Assembly: GCF_001625695.1 (NCBI RefSeq)
Contig: NZ_AUXY01000071.1
Coordinates: forward strand, 1-64,000
Source: Pseudoalteromonas luteoviolacea H33-S
Lineage (GTDB): Bacteria > Pseudomonadota > Gammaproteobacteria > Enterobacterales > Alteromonadaceae
DNA: 64,000 nucleotides
Direction of reading: 5' to 3'
Under the pieces are notes generated by a model. It was not told the DNA's origin. It saw only the letters and a list, made by a program, of their open reading frames with translations, and searched no databases. Both the position numbers and the translations under genes were made by a program. The stretch's first letter is position 1. Each line of letters begins with the position of its first letter. Shown in pieces: positions 47,326 to 56,315 of the stretch.

Positions 47326-47904
47326 ATGTATTTAAAATCTATTTTATTCTTGGTAATCGCGCTATGGTTTGGTGAGTTAGATGCACATGAGTCAAAAAGC
47401 AATCCAGAAGCTATGATATCTAGCACTGTTGATACACAAGCATTTGAGTTTTATACCATGCTAGGTAAAGGTAATAGATGGCATATTGCTTATCATGTGA
47501 ATAGGCGTTTGGCTGTGCACATTTTAAGTGCTTTAAATGCCCGAGGTGACCGAAGTTTATATGGGTTTCAAGCCGAAGACATAGATGGAATGGCACTTGT
47601 CTCAACGCAAATATATGATGTGTTTATGAATGGTAATGGTAACGGTTGGTACGAATGTGCTAGTGGCTTTGTTGTCACAGGCATGTATTTTTATGATGAG
47701 GGAGATAGAAGTGTCGAACGTTTTGAGTGTACTAGAGTATTGGGTAAAACCACTTACCCAATGTTTGACTACCAAAATGCAGATATAAATGGCCCTGTTG
47801 TTTGCGGAAAAATGCATGGTAAAGACACCTATACGACAGGTTTCTATTATCAAGATACCGGAGATGACCGCATTCGGTATATGCAGTGTGGCTATTTTTA
47901 TTGA
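47326..47904 (+). CDS. Secreted protein with internal Cys-bracketed duplication
   Basis: 192 residues from ATG 47326, five bases after AGGGA (ATG 47308 in the same frame lacks a site). Signal peptide MYLKSILFLVIALWFGELDA. The C-terminal half has two similar units: Cys111-Cys135 with VVTGMYFYDEGDRSVERF and Cys160-Cys188 with YTTGFYYQDTGDDRIRYM. Each has the order Cys, T-G-x-Y-(F/Y), D-x-G-D, R, Cys and looks like one small disulfide-bridged fold, possibly metal-binding through the acidic D-x-G-D. I know no family for it. Confidence 0.75.
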   Translation: MYLKSILFLVIALWFGELDAHESKSNPEAMISSTVDTQAFEFYTMLGKGNRWHIAYHVNRRLAVHILSALNARGDRSLYGFQAEDIDGMALVSTQIYDVFMNGNGNGWYECASGFVVTGMYFYDEGDRSVERFECTRVLGKTTYPMFDYQNADINGPVVCGKMHGKDTYTTGFYYQDTGDDRIRYMQCGYFY

Positions 47905-47940
47905 TAAAAAATTCATGGGGTTGCTATTATCTATATAAGC

Positions 47941-47973
47941 AACTCTAAATTATTTATAGAGTTTTTTCTCTTT
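47941..47973 (+). terminator. Terminator after secreted protein 3
   Basis: AACTCTA and TAGAGTT form a 7-bp stem with a 9-nt loop, followed by TTTTCTCTTTT. Confidence 0.85.
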
Positions 47974-48000
47974 TCTAAGTGCTCATTTTTATCAATGATA

Positions 48001-48594
48001 TTAAATAATTTGTTGACCCTGATAAAAACGAGTGTGGGCAATACTTAACATGGCACTATCTTCCTCAGTATCACCATACGCATAGATATGTTGATAATTT
48101 GAGATATTGATTTGCTTTTTGAGCAGGTCAACCTTTCTTATTCCACTACAATCTCCTTGAGTATAATTACCGGTATACTTCCCATCTACACACTCAAGCT
48201 CGCTGCATATCAAATTAATACCATGTTGTTTGCACCACAAAGACAAATAAGGGTGGAGTGACGCTGATATGACAAATACTGTATGTCCCTGAGATTGATG
48301 CCATTGTATTTTTTCAAGCATATTCTGCCTCATTAATGACGGCAGAACATGTTCGACGTAATCGTGCGCTTTGGACATAACATCGCTTTCAGATCGACGC
48401 CAAAATGCGACCTTAGATAGAACTGAACGGGTTTTATTTGCAGGTAACACATCCAGTTTATATAAAAGGATAACTGGAAGCAGAATAAAGTAACCTAAAT
48501 ACAGCCGGGCCTTGGGTGTTGAAAAGAATAAAAACTTGGTATAACAGTCTTCTGTTGTGATGGTGCCATCAAAGTCGAACAAAGCAAGTATCAT
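48001..48594 (-). CDS. HAD-IB family phosphatase
   Basis: 197 residues, subfamily IB like SerB and YfhB. Motif I LFDFDGTITTED (Asp7, Asp9), motif II VFVISASLHPYL, motif III Lys in GIRKVDLL, motif IV AYGDTEEDSAML. The region after motif I is hydrophobic (LYLGYFILLPVILLY), which suggests membrane contact or a lipid-like phosphate substrate as in some IB members; substrate not determined. Single gene. Confidence 0.88.
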   Translation of the reverse strand: MILALFDFDGTITTEDCYTKFLFFSTPKARLYLGYFILLPVILLYKLDVLPANKTRSVLSKVAFWRRSESDVMSKAHDYVEHVLPSLMRQNMLEKIQWHQSQGHTVFVISASLHPYLSLWCKQHGINLICSELECVDGKYTGNYTQGDCSGIRKVDLLKKQINISNYQHIYAYGDTEEDSAMLSIAHTRFYQGQQII

Positions 48595-48854
48595 ATTTTT
48601 CCTAAAATTGTCCTGAACTGTGAAGTTGCATAGGTGACAGTTTAACGTAACGAATGTCTATGTTCACTTATTAAGGGCCAATGTATAAAATTATGACGCT
48701 AAAGCTTGTTAGCCCAAATATAAAAGGTCCGCTAATTAGTTTGCGAAGCATCTTAGTCAATAGTCAGTTCTTGTGATTACTTAATTAAATACACATAATC
48801 ATGCGTTTAGGGTATTTTGCACTTATTTAAGCGTGCAAGTGCTCAAAGATAACC
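48595..48854. other. Intergenic region HAD-IB / EIIC-EAL
   Basis: 260 nt, no gene. It holds the HAD-IB promoter on the minus strand and the 3' end of the EIIC-EAL transcript; no good terminator was found. Confidence 0.35.
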
Positions 48855-50888
48855 CTAATTGTGTTTGGAGGAGAAAGTTGCCTGATAAGAGATGATTTCT
48901 TGCTTGGGTAACGCCTTCTGATAATACCAGCCCTGTACAGTTTCAATTTGTAGACCGCGAACAAACTCTAATTGATGTTGTGATTCGACGCCTTCAGCGA
49001 CTAAATGTTTATCCATTTTGTGGAGTAGCTCAACTACATAGGTATAAAAATCTGCACCAGATTCTTCTTGTGCATTGTCTAGTAGCGATTTGTCTAATTT
49101 GACTATGTCGATAGGTAGATCCGCTAACATCGATAAACTGGAGTAGCCGGTGCCAAAATCATCAATGACCGTTTCTATTTTTGCGGCACGCAGCTTGAGG
49201 ATATTTTTAATAACCTTATTTTTATCGCTTAAGTAACCGGACTCGACAACCTCTATTTTTAGTTGATTAGGAAATTGATGAAACGTTTCGCATAGATAAT
49301 TAATAAGTACATGGTCAGTCATGACCTTCGGGTTTACATTGATGCTAATGATTGGCAAAAAATCTTTTTTTCGAAAATATACAAGATCGCGCTGTGCTTG
49401 TTCGATGACCCATTTGTCAATGATGTCTGTTTGGTCATGTTTTATTAATGTATCTAAAAAATATGGACCGATTAAATTCCCATTAGGTTTTTGTAGTCTT
49501 AAGAGTGCTTCAAACCCACTGACGGATGCTGAGAGCTGACAAATCTGCGGTTGGTAATGCAACTTCAGCTTGCTTTCACTAATATCATTAAGCACTTGAT
49601 TAAGCTCTTTGCTGGCATAGTCAATATCTCGTTGGTGGGCAATGAATGTAGACTCTCCCGTACTTCTTAATTGTTCAGAAATTTTTAGTTTATCGGTTAG
49701 CTTGTTAATTGCACTTTCAAAGTTAATTTGGCGGTTGTGCCAGTACAGGAAAGGGTAGTAGATGAATGCACTGGTGATAATTAAGCAACTTTGCAAAATA
49801 ACACCTGACACACCTCCTGAGACTTTATAGCCGCTTATAAGCGCAGGAGTCATCCAGCTAATTTCAATGTTTGTGATATCAACCCAGCCATTACTTAAGA
49901 CAAAGTAGGCTATTACAAAGTTAATGCTCGGAACTAAGATAAATGGTACAAGCATAATCGGGTTTAAAAATATAGGCAGGGCGAAAACAATAATCTCACA
50001 AAAATTAAAGACAGTGAAAGGAATAGAAAGCTTGGCTATATTGCGTTCATGGCCGCTGTGTTTAAGGCATAGAGCCGCTAAAATGAGCCCCGCGAAGCAA
50101 CCTGTGCCGCTAATAAGCACAAAGGTATCATAAAACGTTTTTGCCGAGATCCCGGGTATGATCGGCTGTGACAAAAACTGAGGGCTCAGTAACATATCAA
50201 ATGTATTATCGCCATGGATCCCAAGAAACCATAAACCATGTGTTATGAGCATTCTCTGATAAGTTAACCATGCAACTGAGGTATTGGTGGTTTCTGGCGT
50301 GATCCATAAAGCAATGATGTCGCCGATGGCAAAGAGGGTAGGCATAAAGAGATAAAAACTGAAAAAGACCAAAGAGAAAGGGATGATCGCTCGTAGCTTT
50401 TCGCTTAAAAAGTGACTGATACGATATAAATAGCCATCAAAGCTTGGCTGAATGCGCATACACAGTACCAGTAACAAACTACTAATACTTGGTATTATAA
50501 TGGCAAATGGCGTTGCACCCGTGGGATTAAGCTCAAAGCCGGTATTTACTGAAATGATATACTGACCATGTAGTGAGAAGCTCAGTAAAGCGAGCATGGC
50601 ACCAATGATCCCACTTTGCCCATAGTTTTTGCAGATAAAGAAGCCAATAGACGTGGCAACGATGAGTGGAAATAGACTCAAAATGAGCGCCGCACCATTA
50701 AATAGCACAGCGTATAACCCATTATTTTTGTTGATTAAATTGAAGAACAGCGCGCTGTTAATAATAAGCAATGCAAGCGCACTACTGACAAAATAAGGTA
50801 AAAGAGCAATAAAAGCTTCACGAAGCGAAAGTAAATACTTGCTTTGCAGTGTTGTTTGAATGAATTTATTGAATCGAGAGTAAGGCAA
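48855..50888 (-). CDS. PTS EIIC-like membrane domain fused to EAL phosphodiesterase
   Basis: 677 residues. The first 400 are about ten membrane segments matching the lactose/cellobiose-type EIIC (CelB) with ITHGLWFLGIHGDNTFD and NFCEIIVFALPIFLNPIM, the counterpart of the EIIC sugar-site motif. A coiled linker (about 395-440) leads to an EAL domain with FEALLR near 458, DDFGTGYSSLSML near 580 and AEGVES near 636, all needed for c-di-GMP hydrolysis. No EIIA or EIIB domain is present, so sugar phosphorylation by this protein alone is unlikely; it may sense a sugar and change c-di-GMP. Stand-alone gene. Confidence 0.9.
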   Translation of the reverse strand: MPYSRFNKFIQTTLQSKYLLSLREAFIALLPYFVSSALALLIINSALFFNLINKNNGLYAVLFNGAALILSLFPLIVATSIGFFICKNYGQSGIIGAMLALLSFSLHGQYIISVNTGFELNPTGATPFAIIIPSISSLLLVLCMRIQPSFDGYLYRISHFLSEKLRAIIPFSLVFFSFYLFMPTLFAIGDIIALWITPETTNTSVAWLTYQRMLITHGLWFLGIHGDNTFDMLLSPQFLSQPIIPGISAKTFYDTFVLISGTGCFAGLILAALCLKHSGHERNIAKLSIPFTVFNFCEIIVFALPIFLNPIMLVPFILVPSINFVIAYFVLSNGWVDITNIEISWMTPALISGYKVSGGVSGVILQSCLIITSAFIYYPFLYWHNRQINFESAINKLTDKLKISEQLRSTGESTFIAHQRDIDYASKELNQVLNDISESKLKLHYQPQICQLSASVSGFEALLRLQKPNGNLIGPYFLDTLIKHDQTDIIDKWVIEQAQRDLVYFRKKDFLPIISINVNPKVMTDHVLINYLCETFHQFPNQLKIEVVESGYLSDKNKVIKNILKLRAAKIETVIDDFGTGYSSLSMLADLPIDIVKLDKSLLDNAQEESGADFYTYVVELLHKMDKHLVAEGVESQHQLEFVRGLQIETVQGWYYQKALPKQEIISYQATFSSKHN

Positions 50889-50988
50889 TCATACGGCTCT
50901 TTGTAGATAGTATGTTTAAGTATAATCACACTATAGAAATCTGCATGTTCATGTGTGTGGTTGTAAACGATTCTTTTATAAAAGGCAC

Positions 50989-51018
50989 AAAAAGGGCGTT
51001 CAAACTGCCAGCCCTTTT
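50989..51018 (-). terminator. Terminator of the epimerase gene
   Basis: On the minus strand AAAAGGGC and GCCCTTTT form an 8-bp stem with a longer loop, followed by TTGTG, 18 nt after the gene stop. Confidence 0.8.
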
Positions 51019-51035
51019 GGTTGGTACTTTATGAG

Positions 51036-51932
51036 TTAGTGCATTATTTGTTTCAATGCTTCTTCTAACGTTTGATAGCGGAATCTATAGTTTGCGTCCA
51101 GAGCTTTTTTTGGGATGACTTTTTGGCCATAAATAAGCAGGTCTGACATTTCTCCAAATGCCCATTTTAAGAAGCTTTCAGGTAGCCAGAAAAAAGCGGG
51201 ACGATTGAGGACACTGGCAAGGCAATCTGAGAATTCTTTATTTGAAACTGGACTTGGCGCTGTTGCGTTAAACGCACCTTGTAATTCATCATGGCGGATC
51301 AAGAAAAGGATCAGTTGTATCATGTCATCAATGTGGATCCATGACATGATCTGCTCACCTGAGCCCATAGGTCCACCCATACCCCAAGAAAATGCGGGTA
51401 ACATTTTTTTGAGTGCCCCTCCTCGGCGTGATAATACGACACCTGTTCGTAGCAAACAGACCCGAGTGTGATCACTTTGACTTTGCAGCGCAGCTTGCTC
51501 CCAGTCATGACACAATTGATGACTAAATTCATCGTGTGGCTGGTCAAAAGTTTCATCTACTGAGGTATCTGGGGCTTGTCTGCCGTAAAAGCCAATGGCA
51601 CTGCCTGAAATAAAAGTATGGGGTGGTGTTTGGGCTGCATTGATATAGTCAGATATTTGTTTAGTGATGCCAACCCTGCTATCTATGATTGCTCGTTTAC
51701 GATCATCACTCCATCGTTTGTCTGCGATAGGCTCTCCTGCCAAGTTAATGATGATGTCTATATCGTTGAAGTCAACTTTAGATAAACAGTCTACAAAGCG
51801 TGCGTTCTGCCCTAATAGCTGCCTTGCTTTAATCTCGTTTCTGGTCAAAACGATCAAGTCATATTTATTGACTAAAAACTTACAAAGTTCTTGCCCAATT
51901 AGCCCGGTTCCACCCGTGATCAATATATTCAT
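51036..51932 (-). CDS. TIGR01777 / YfcH family epimerase-like SDR
   Basis: 298-residue extended short-chain dehydrogenase. N-terminal NAD(P) motif ITGGTGLIGQ, then INLAGEPIADKRW near 63-75, FISGSAIGFYG near 107 and the C-terminal DUF1731-like segment (ALDANYRFRYQTLEEAL). These proteins are annotated as nucleoside-diphosphate-sugar epimerases, but no substrate is established. Single gene divergent from the AI-2E type permease. Confidence 0.92.
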   Translation of the reverse strand: MNILITGGTGLIGQELCKFLVNKYDLIVLTRNEIKARQLLGQNARFVDCLSKVDFNDIDIIINLAGEPIADKRWSDDRKRAIIDSRVGITKQISDYINAAQTPPHTFISGSAIGFYGRQAPDTSVDETFDQPHDEFSHQLCHDWEQAALQSQSDHTRVCLLRTGVVLSRRGGALKKMLPAFSWGMGGPMGSGEQIMSWIHIDDMIQLILFLIRHDELQGAFNATAPSPVSNKEFSDCLASVLNRPAFFWLPESFLKWAFGEMSDLLIYGQKVIPKKALDANYRFRYQTLEEALKQIMH

Positions 51933-52080
51933 TCCACGCTCAATTATGATTTGGTTTATGTATGTTTTTTAATTAGCCCTAGTGCTTTGAATTTAAATTC
52001 AATTACAATAGTAGCAGATACATATAAAAGTTATGTGTTAACTTTACCTTCAACGTTGCGACTTCGCATAAGGATCAACA

Positions 52081-53112
52081 GTGTCATCATTGACGGGAAT
52101 AAACAAGAGCTTAGTTGTATTGGCCTCATTATTCATTGTATTGGCAGGTATAAAACTAGCAAATGACATAGTAGTGCCATTTATACTGGCTGCATTCATT
52201 GCGATTATTTGCAATCCACTTTTAAGATTTTTTGCCAGCTATCGCATTCCCAAAGGAGCAGCGATCGTGATTATTATAGCCTTAGTCGCGTTATTAGGGA
52301 TGAGCCTAGCTGGATTAGTTGGACAGTCTTTAAATGACTTTTCTTTGCAATTACCGAGTTATCGTGAGGCACTTCAAGACAAATTTATTTGGTTAGTAGA
52401 CACCGCTGCGAATTACAACATACTGATTGATAAGCAGCAGCTAATCTCATTGTTTGACCCTGGTAAGATGATAGATGTTGCAACTAATATGCTTGCTGGG
52501 TTTGGTGGTGTGATGGCCAACATTTTCTTAATTTTACTGACTGTCGTATTTATGCTCTTTGAAGCGCCTATGTTGAGCAAAAAAGTGCATCTGGCCCTTG
52601 ATGATCCGCAAATGAAAATGCAGCAAATCGACCGTTTTTTAGATTCCATTAATAGCTATTTGGCGATTAAAACAGGTGTTTCACTGGCAACAGGTGTACT
52701 GGCTGGATTTTTACTATGGCTACTCGATGTTGACTACTTTGTACTTTGGGGGGTATTGGCGTTTTTACTGAATTATATTCCAAACATTGGCTCTATTATT
52801 GCGGCTGTACCACCTGTTTTATTAGCACTCGTAACACATGGACCGGTTGTGAGTGGCTTAGTAGCGGCTGGATATTTGTCTATCAATACCATTATGGGAA
52901 ATATGATTGAGCCAAAATATATGGGCAAAGGCGTTGGGCTATCTACACTTGTGGTATTTGTGTCTTTGATATTTTGGGGATGGTTACTAGGTACCGTAGG
53001 CATGCTGTTATCTGTACCACTGACGATGGTAGTGAAAATAGGCCTTGAGAATAGCGAAGATGGTCGCTGGTTAGCGACCATGCTAGGCAGTTATGAAGAG
53101 TCTAAAAATTAG
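52081..53112 (+). CDS. AI-2E family (PerM/TqsA-like) membrane transporter
   Basis: 343 residues, GTG start at 52081 with AAGGA upstream. Seven to eight membrane segments, the family blocks NPLLRFF near 41 and the conserved LLDVDYFVLWGVLAFLLNYIPNIGSIIAAVPP near 216-246. Members export small molecules (TqsA exports AI-2) or act in cation transport; function here is open. Its last 11 bases overlap the end of the small gene on the other strand. Confidence 0.9.
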   Translation: MSSLTGINKSLVVLASLFIVLAGIKLANDIVVPFILAAFIAIICNPLLRFFASYRIPKGAAIVIIIALVALLGMSLAGLVGQSLNDFSLQLPSYREALQDKFIWLVDTAANYNILIDKQQLISLFDPGKMIDVATNMLAGFGGVMANIFLILLTVVFMLFEAPMLSKKVHLALDDPQMKMQQIDRFLDSINSYLAIKTGVSLATGVLAGFLLWLLDVDYFVLWGVLAFLLNYIPNIGSIIAAVPPVLLALVTHGPVVSGLVAAGYLSINTIMGNMIEPKYMGKGVGLSTLVVFVSLIFWGWLLGTVGMLLSVPLTMVVKIGLENSEDGRWLATMLGSYEESKN

Positions 53113-53515
53113 CTTGTAGTTCTTTGATATGCAGCTGTAAAAAGGATATTTTACAGCGCTTAAAGACTTTTGCTGCGCGTGTCGAGTTGGGTAGTTCTTT
53201 TAGATAACGCCATTTGCAGGCGTCGTCCATATAACGACTTTGGTTTGTGATACTACGCTGAATAATTGGCATGAGCTGGGTGTTACCGGTATTTTTTTCT
53301 AGCTCTTCAGTGTCCAAAACCAACTTATTTACCCAAGTTTGACGACTTCTTTCTAACAACTCAATATTGCTATCGAGGCACATTAAATACTTTTTTGCTT
53401 TTTGAGGGTGGTCAGATTCAAGGTGACTACAATCCCTCAACGCCTCAGTCCGAGCAAACGCGTCGATACTTGAAAAAACAGTAAAAAACAGAAAAATATT
53501 AATGGTTTTGATCAT
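53102..53515 (-). CDS. Small periplasmic protein, LprI-like (weak)
   Basis: 137 residues from ATG 53515 (MIKTINIFLFFTVFSSIDAFA, signal peptide). Four cysteines (DCSHL, MCLDS, ACKWR, RCKIS) and helical character resemble the LprI/DUF1311 lysozyme-inhibitor group, but the match is by pattern only. It overlaps the end of the histidine kinase gene by 17 nt and is probably the last gene of the PepSY / regulator / kinase operon. Confidence 0.6.
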   Translation of the reverse strand: MIKTINIFLFFTVFSSIDAFARTEALRDCSHLESDHPQKAKKYLMCLDSNIELLERSRQTWVNKLVLDTEELEKNTGNTQLMPIIQRSITNQSRYMDDACKWRYLKELPNSTRAAKVFKRCKISFLQLHIKELQANF

Positions 53516-54842
53516 AGTTAAACTCAATTGTAAATTTGGCACCGCCAAGCTCACTGTAGTCAATAATGATTTGGCCGTGATAAGAGGCAACTAAATCCGA
53601 CACAATTGCCATGCCAACACCGTGCCCTGCTTCATAAGTATCAAGTCTGGATCCGCGCTGTAAAAGTTCTTCTCGTTTGTTTTCAGGAATACCAGGGCCA
53701 TCATCACCAATTATGAATGCAATTCCTTTCGTGGTGTCCGTTTTAACAGTAATATCAACTTTGTGCACACATGCTTTACAAGCATTATCGATGATATTAC
53801 CTAAAATTTCCATCAAATCGGTTTTATCACCGAGAAAAGCGGCGTCATGCTCACAGGTTGCCGAGAACTTTATCCCTTTATCTAAATAGACTTTACCCAT
53901 GGCATTGAGGATCGAATCTAGAACGGGTTTGACTTTGGTTTGCTTTTTCCAAGTGTCCGAAGCGCCAGTGGCTGCGCGTTTTAGCTGATGTTCGATCATC
54001 GCATTAATTCGATCTAATTGCTCTTGCGCTTCTGAGTCTGCCGCAAGTGGGCTGGACTTGAGCACTGCTAAGGGAGTTTTTAGTGCGTGTGCCAAATCGC
54101 TTAAAGATGCTCGATAACGCTCTTTTTGTCGCCTTTGTGAATCAAGTAGTAAATTAAGGTCAGCTTTGATTGTTGTTAGTTCGACAGGGTATAGACCATT
54201 TATCTTGTCCCGTTCACCAGATTCAACTTCTTTGATTTCTTTATCTAGTCGCTGTAAAGGGCGGGCATTCCAAACAAAGCCAAACGCCATGAGTGCGGCA
54301 ATGACAACCCCCATAATCAACATCCAATTGACAAGGGTGTTTCTAAATTCAGACATTAATGCGAGTAGGGCAGAGTTCTTTTTTAATAAGATGAACTTGG
54401 CTTGTTGAGATTGATCGGCGTTACCCAATATAACCGTTAAACTGAGCTGCCAAAAATCTTCCCCGCTGTACCGCACTTTTTTGAATTCTGATGCCCCAGC
54501 TTGTGTTTGAGACACATCTGGGGTGACGGTAAGACTTACAGCGGACTCTGAGTACCAAACGAGGGTATTTTCTTGGTATACCAATGCGTAGGTATCTGAA
54601 TTAAGCCGGTTTAACTCTGGAGCGAGGATCGTCCTCGGCATAGAAATGCCATCTGATACAAATTCGACTTCAGATATTAAAGAGTAGAGGTGTGCTTCAA
54701 GCGTTTTTTCTGTCGCATCAACTAAGGTTGCATGATAGGCGCGACCGATAGAGAAAAAGAGTGCTGGAAGCGCAATGATTAGAACAAAGACAAGGATAAA
54801 TCCTTGCCTTATTTTGAGAGAGATCTGGGCGCTGCTTACCAC
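53499..54842 (-). CDS. PhoQ-like sensor histidine kinase
   Basis: 447 residues. TM1 about 14-32, periplasmic domain about 33-165, TM2 about 166-188, HAMP, dimerisation helix with the phosphorylated His in SDLAHALKTPLAVLK (about His253), then ATP-binding N box NIIDNACKAC, G1 GDDGPGIP and the PhoQ-type G2 GHGVGMAIV preceded by RLDTYEAG. The late part matches PhoQ-type kinases. Unlike PhoQ, no dense acidic patch is seen in the sensor domain. Partner regulator lies just upstream with an overlap of 7 nt. Confidence 0.92.
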   Translation of the reverse strand: MVSSAQISLKIRQGFILVFVLIIALPALFFSIGRAYHATLVDATEKTLEAHLYSLISEVEFVSDGISMPRTILAPELNRLNSDTYALVYQENTLVWYSESAVSLTVTPDVSQTQAGASEFKKVRYSGEDFWQLSLTVILGNADQSQQAKFILLKKNSALLALMSEFRNTLVNWMLIMGVVIAALMAFGFVWNARPLQRLDKEIKEVESGERDKINGLYPVELTTIKADLNLLLDSQRRQKERYRASLSDLAHALKTPLAVLKSSPLAADSEAQEQLDRINAMIEHQLKRAATGASDTWKKQTKVKPVLDSILNAMGKVYLDKGIKFSATCEHDAAFLGDKTDLMEILGNIIDNACKACVHKVDITVKTDTTKGIAFIIGDDGPGIPENKREELLQRGSRLDTYEAGHGVGMAIVSDLVASYHGQIIIDYSELGGAKFTIEFNYDQNH

Positions 54843-55510
54843 TGAGTTTTAAACCTATAACCTCTACCTCGTAAGGTTTCCACCGGGTTCAATGTGCCAT
54901 CAGGGTCAAGTTTTTTACGCAAACGTAGAACAAATACTTCGATAACGTTTGAATCTAGGTCAAAATCTTGGTCGTAAATATGCTCGGTCAACTCTGATTT
55001 AGAAATGACTTTGTGAGGATTGACCATCAAATACTCAAGCACTTTATACTCATATGCGGTTAAAGTCAGTTCTCGTTCATTGACGAAAACTTGCTGAGAG
55101 CGCGTATGCAGAGTGATTGGGCCAATGCTAATCTCAGGGTTTGCCTGTCCGGCACTGCGTCGTATTAATGCATTACAGCGTGCAATAAGTTCTTCAACAT
55201 GAAATGGCTTAGTTAAGTAATCGTCGGCACCTGCATCCAACCCTTCAACTTTCTCTTGCCAGCGATCTCGGGCAGTCAAAATCAAAATAGGTATTTTGAT
55301 CCCTTCAGCACGCGCACGTCTTATTAACTCGATACCATCTAGTTTAGGTAACCCTAAATCTACAACGGCTAAGTCAAGCGGATACTCAGTCAGGTGAAAT
55401 AGACCATTTTCGCCATCATGGCACAGATCAACACTGTACTTTTCTTTCTCTAATACGTTTCTTAGGTTTTCGGCCAGTTGAACGTCGTCTTCAATTACTA
55501 AAATTCGCAT
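54836..55510 (-). CDS. PhoP-like OmpR-family response regulator
   Basis: 224 residues. Receiver domain with acidic pocket EDD (Glu7-Asp9), phosphorylated Asp51 (VVDLGLP), switch Thr in ILTARD and Lys in YLTKPFH near 101; winged-helix DNA-binding domain with LTLTAYEYKVLEYLM and SNVIEVFVLRLRKKL. Overlaps the kinase by 7 nt and follows the PepSY gene by two bases, so the unit is PepSY-regulator-kinase-small protein. Closest named relatives are PhoP and the Vibrio CarR/VprA group. Confidence 0.93.
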   Translation of the reverse strand: MRILVIEDDVQLAENLRNVLEKEKYSVDLCHDGENGLFHLTEYPLDLAVVDLGLPKLDGIELIRRARAEGIKIPILILTARDRWQEKVEGLDAGADDYLTKPFHVEELIARCNALIRRSAGQANPEISIGPITLHTRSQQVFVNERELTLTAYEYKVLEYLMVNPHKVISKSELTEHIYDQDFDLDSNVIEVFVLRLRKKLDPDGTLNPVETLRGRGYRFKTQW

Positions 55511-55512
55511 TG

Positions 55513-55761
55513 TTAATCCTTCTTAACCTCACCCGTTACTTTGTGGACTTTCACATCAACTATTCTGCCGTCGCTTTGTAGAATACGTACAACAAAATAA
55601 TCACCTTCAAGGGAAATCTTGAGTGTCTTCCCTGGCTGCTCGGTGGTTGCTAATTGTACGGCTTCTTTTTTGCTTATGGTGTCCTGCTGTGCTGCTTGTA
55701 CCTGAGTCAATGTCAGGGAAAAAACCAGCATAAAAATCGCAAAACATAAGGGCAACTGCAT
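55513..55761 (-). CDS. PepSY domain periplasmic protein
   Basis: 82 residues from ATG 55761, with GGAG upstream; a longer in-frame start at 55794 lacks a site. Signal peptide MQLPLCFAIFMLVFSLTLTQVQA, then one PepSY unit (SKKEAVQLATTEQPGKTLKISLEGDYFVVRIL... VTGEVKKD). PepSY proteins often precede PhoPQ/CarRS-type systems and may tune the kinase or inhibit periplasmic proteases; here the role is inferred from position only. Confidence 0.88.
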   Translation of the reverse strand: MQLPLCFAIFMLVFSLTLTQVQAAQQDTISKKEAVQLATTEQPGKTLKISLEGDYFVVRILQSDGRIVDVKVHKVTGEVKKD

Positions 55762-55802
55762 TCTAAGCTCCACGTTTGGGTTGCTTAACATCATGTGACG
55801 AA

Positions 55803-55825
55803 GGTTAAGATGAGTTGTCTTAACC
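55803..55825. promoter_or_regulatory. Inverted repeat upstream of PepSY-regulator-kinase operon
   Basis: GGTTAAGA-TGAGTTG-TCTTAACC, perfect 8-bp arms, 41 nt upstream of the PepSY start and 15 nt after the yciI stop on the same strand. More TTAAG/CTTAA half-sites lie on either side. A likely binding site for the operon's own regulator, or possibly the 3' hairpin of yciI; there is no T-run. Confidence 0.5.
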
Positions 55826-55840
55826 CGTGCTGAACTTTAG

Positions 55841-56140
55841 TTAAGGTAATACTTTCTTGTATGGTTTAACGACACTATCAGCGTAAACGCCTGCTTCGAT
55901 ATAAGGATCTGCTGCAGCCCATGCTTTCGCATCTTCTAAAGAAGCAAACTCTGCGATAACAAGAGAACCTGTAAAACCAGCTTCGCCCGGGTTCTCGTCA
56001 TCAATTGCAGGAAGTGGCCCTGCAACAAACAGTCTATCTTCTTCCTTCAATGCATTTAAGCGAGCCAAATGAGCAGGTCTTGCATTCATGCGTTTTTCGA
56101 GCGAGTTTTCCACATCCGTTGAGTAAATCATGTAAAGCAT
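55841..56140 (-). CDS. yciI: YciI family protein
   Basis: 99 residues of the dimeric alpha/beta-barrel YciI fold, [25 protein letters not shown] with the conserved His-Asp pair region ([14 protein letters not shown]) and the ending [20 protein letters not shown]. Possibly an enzyme with a His/Asp active site; in E. coli the gene lies near yciB and the trp operon, as here. Divergent from the NSS transporter. Confidence 0.93.
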   Translation of the reverse strand: MLYMIYSTDVENSLEKRMNARPAHLARLNALKEEDRLFVAGPLPAIDDENPGEAGFTGSLVIAEFASLEDAKAWAAADPYIEAGVYADSVVKPYKKVLP

Positions 56141-56315
56141 AATAGTCAGAAATAATGCGTAATTAATTTTGTGTTTCGTATCATAGACTGGATTGTCCCT
56201 AAATGTAAATGAAATGACGTTATCTGATGAGAATCCTGATTTATACTTGAAATCCGCAGGCCATGGCTGTTACAGTCCTTCGACTATCGTGAAAAATAAT
56301 AATAAGGTTGTTTTA

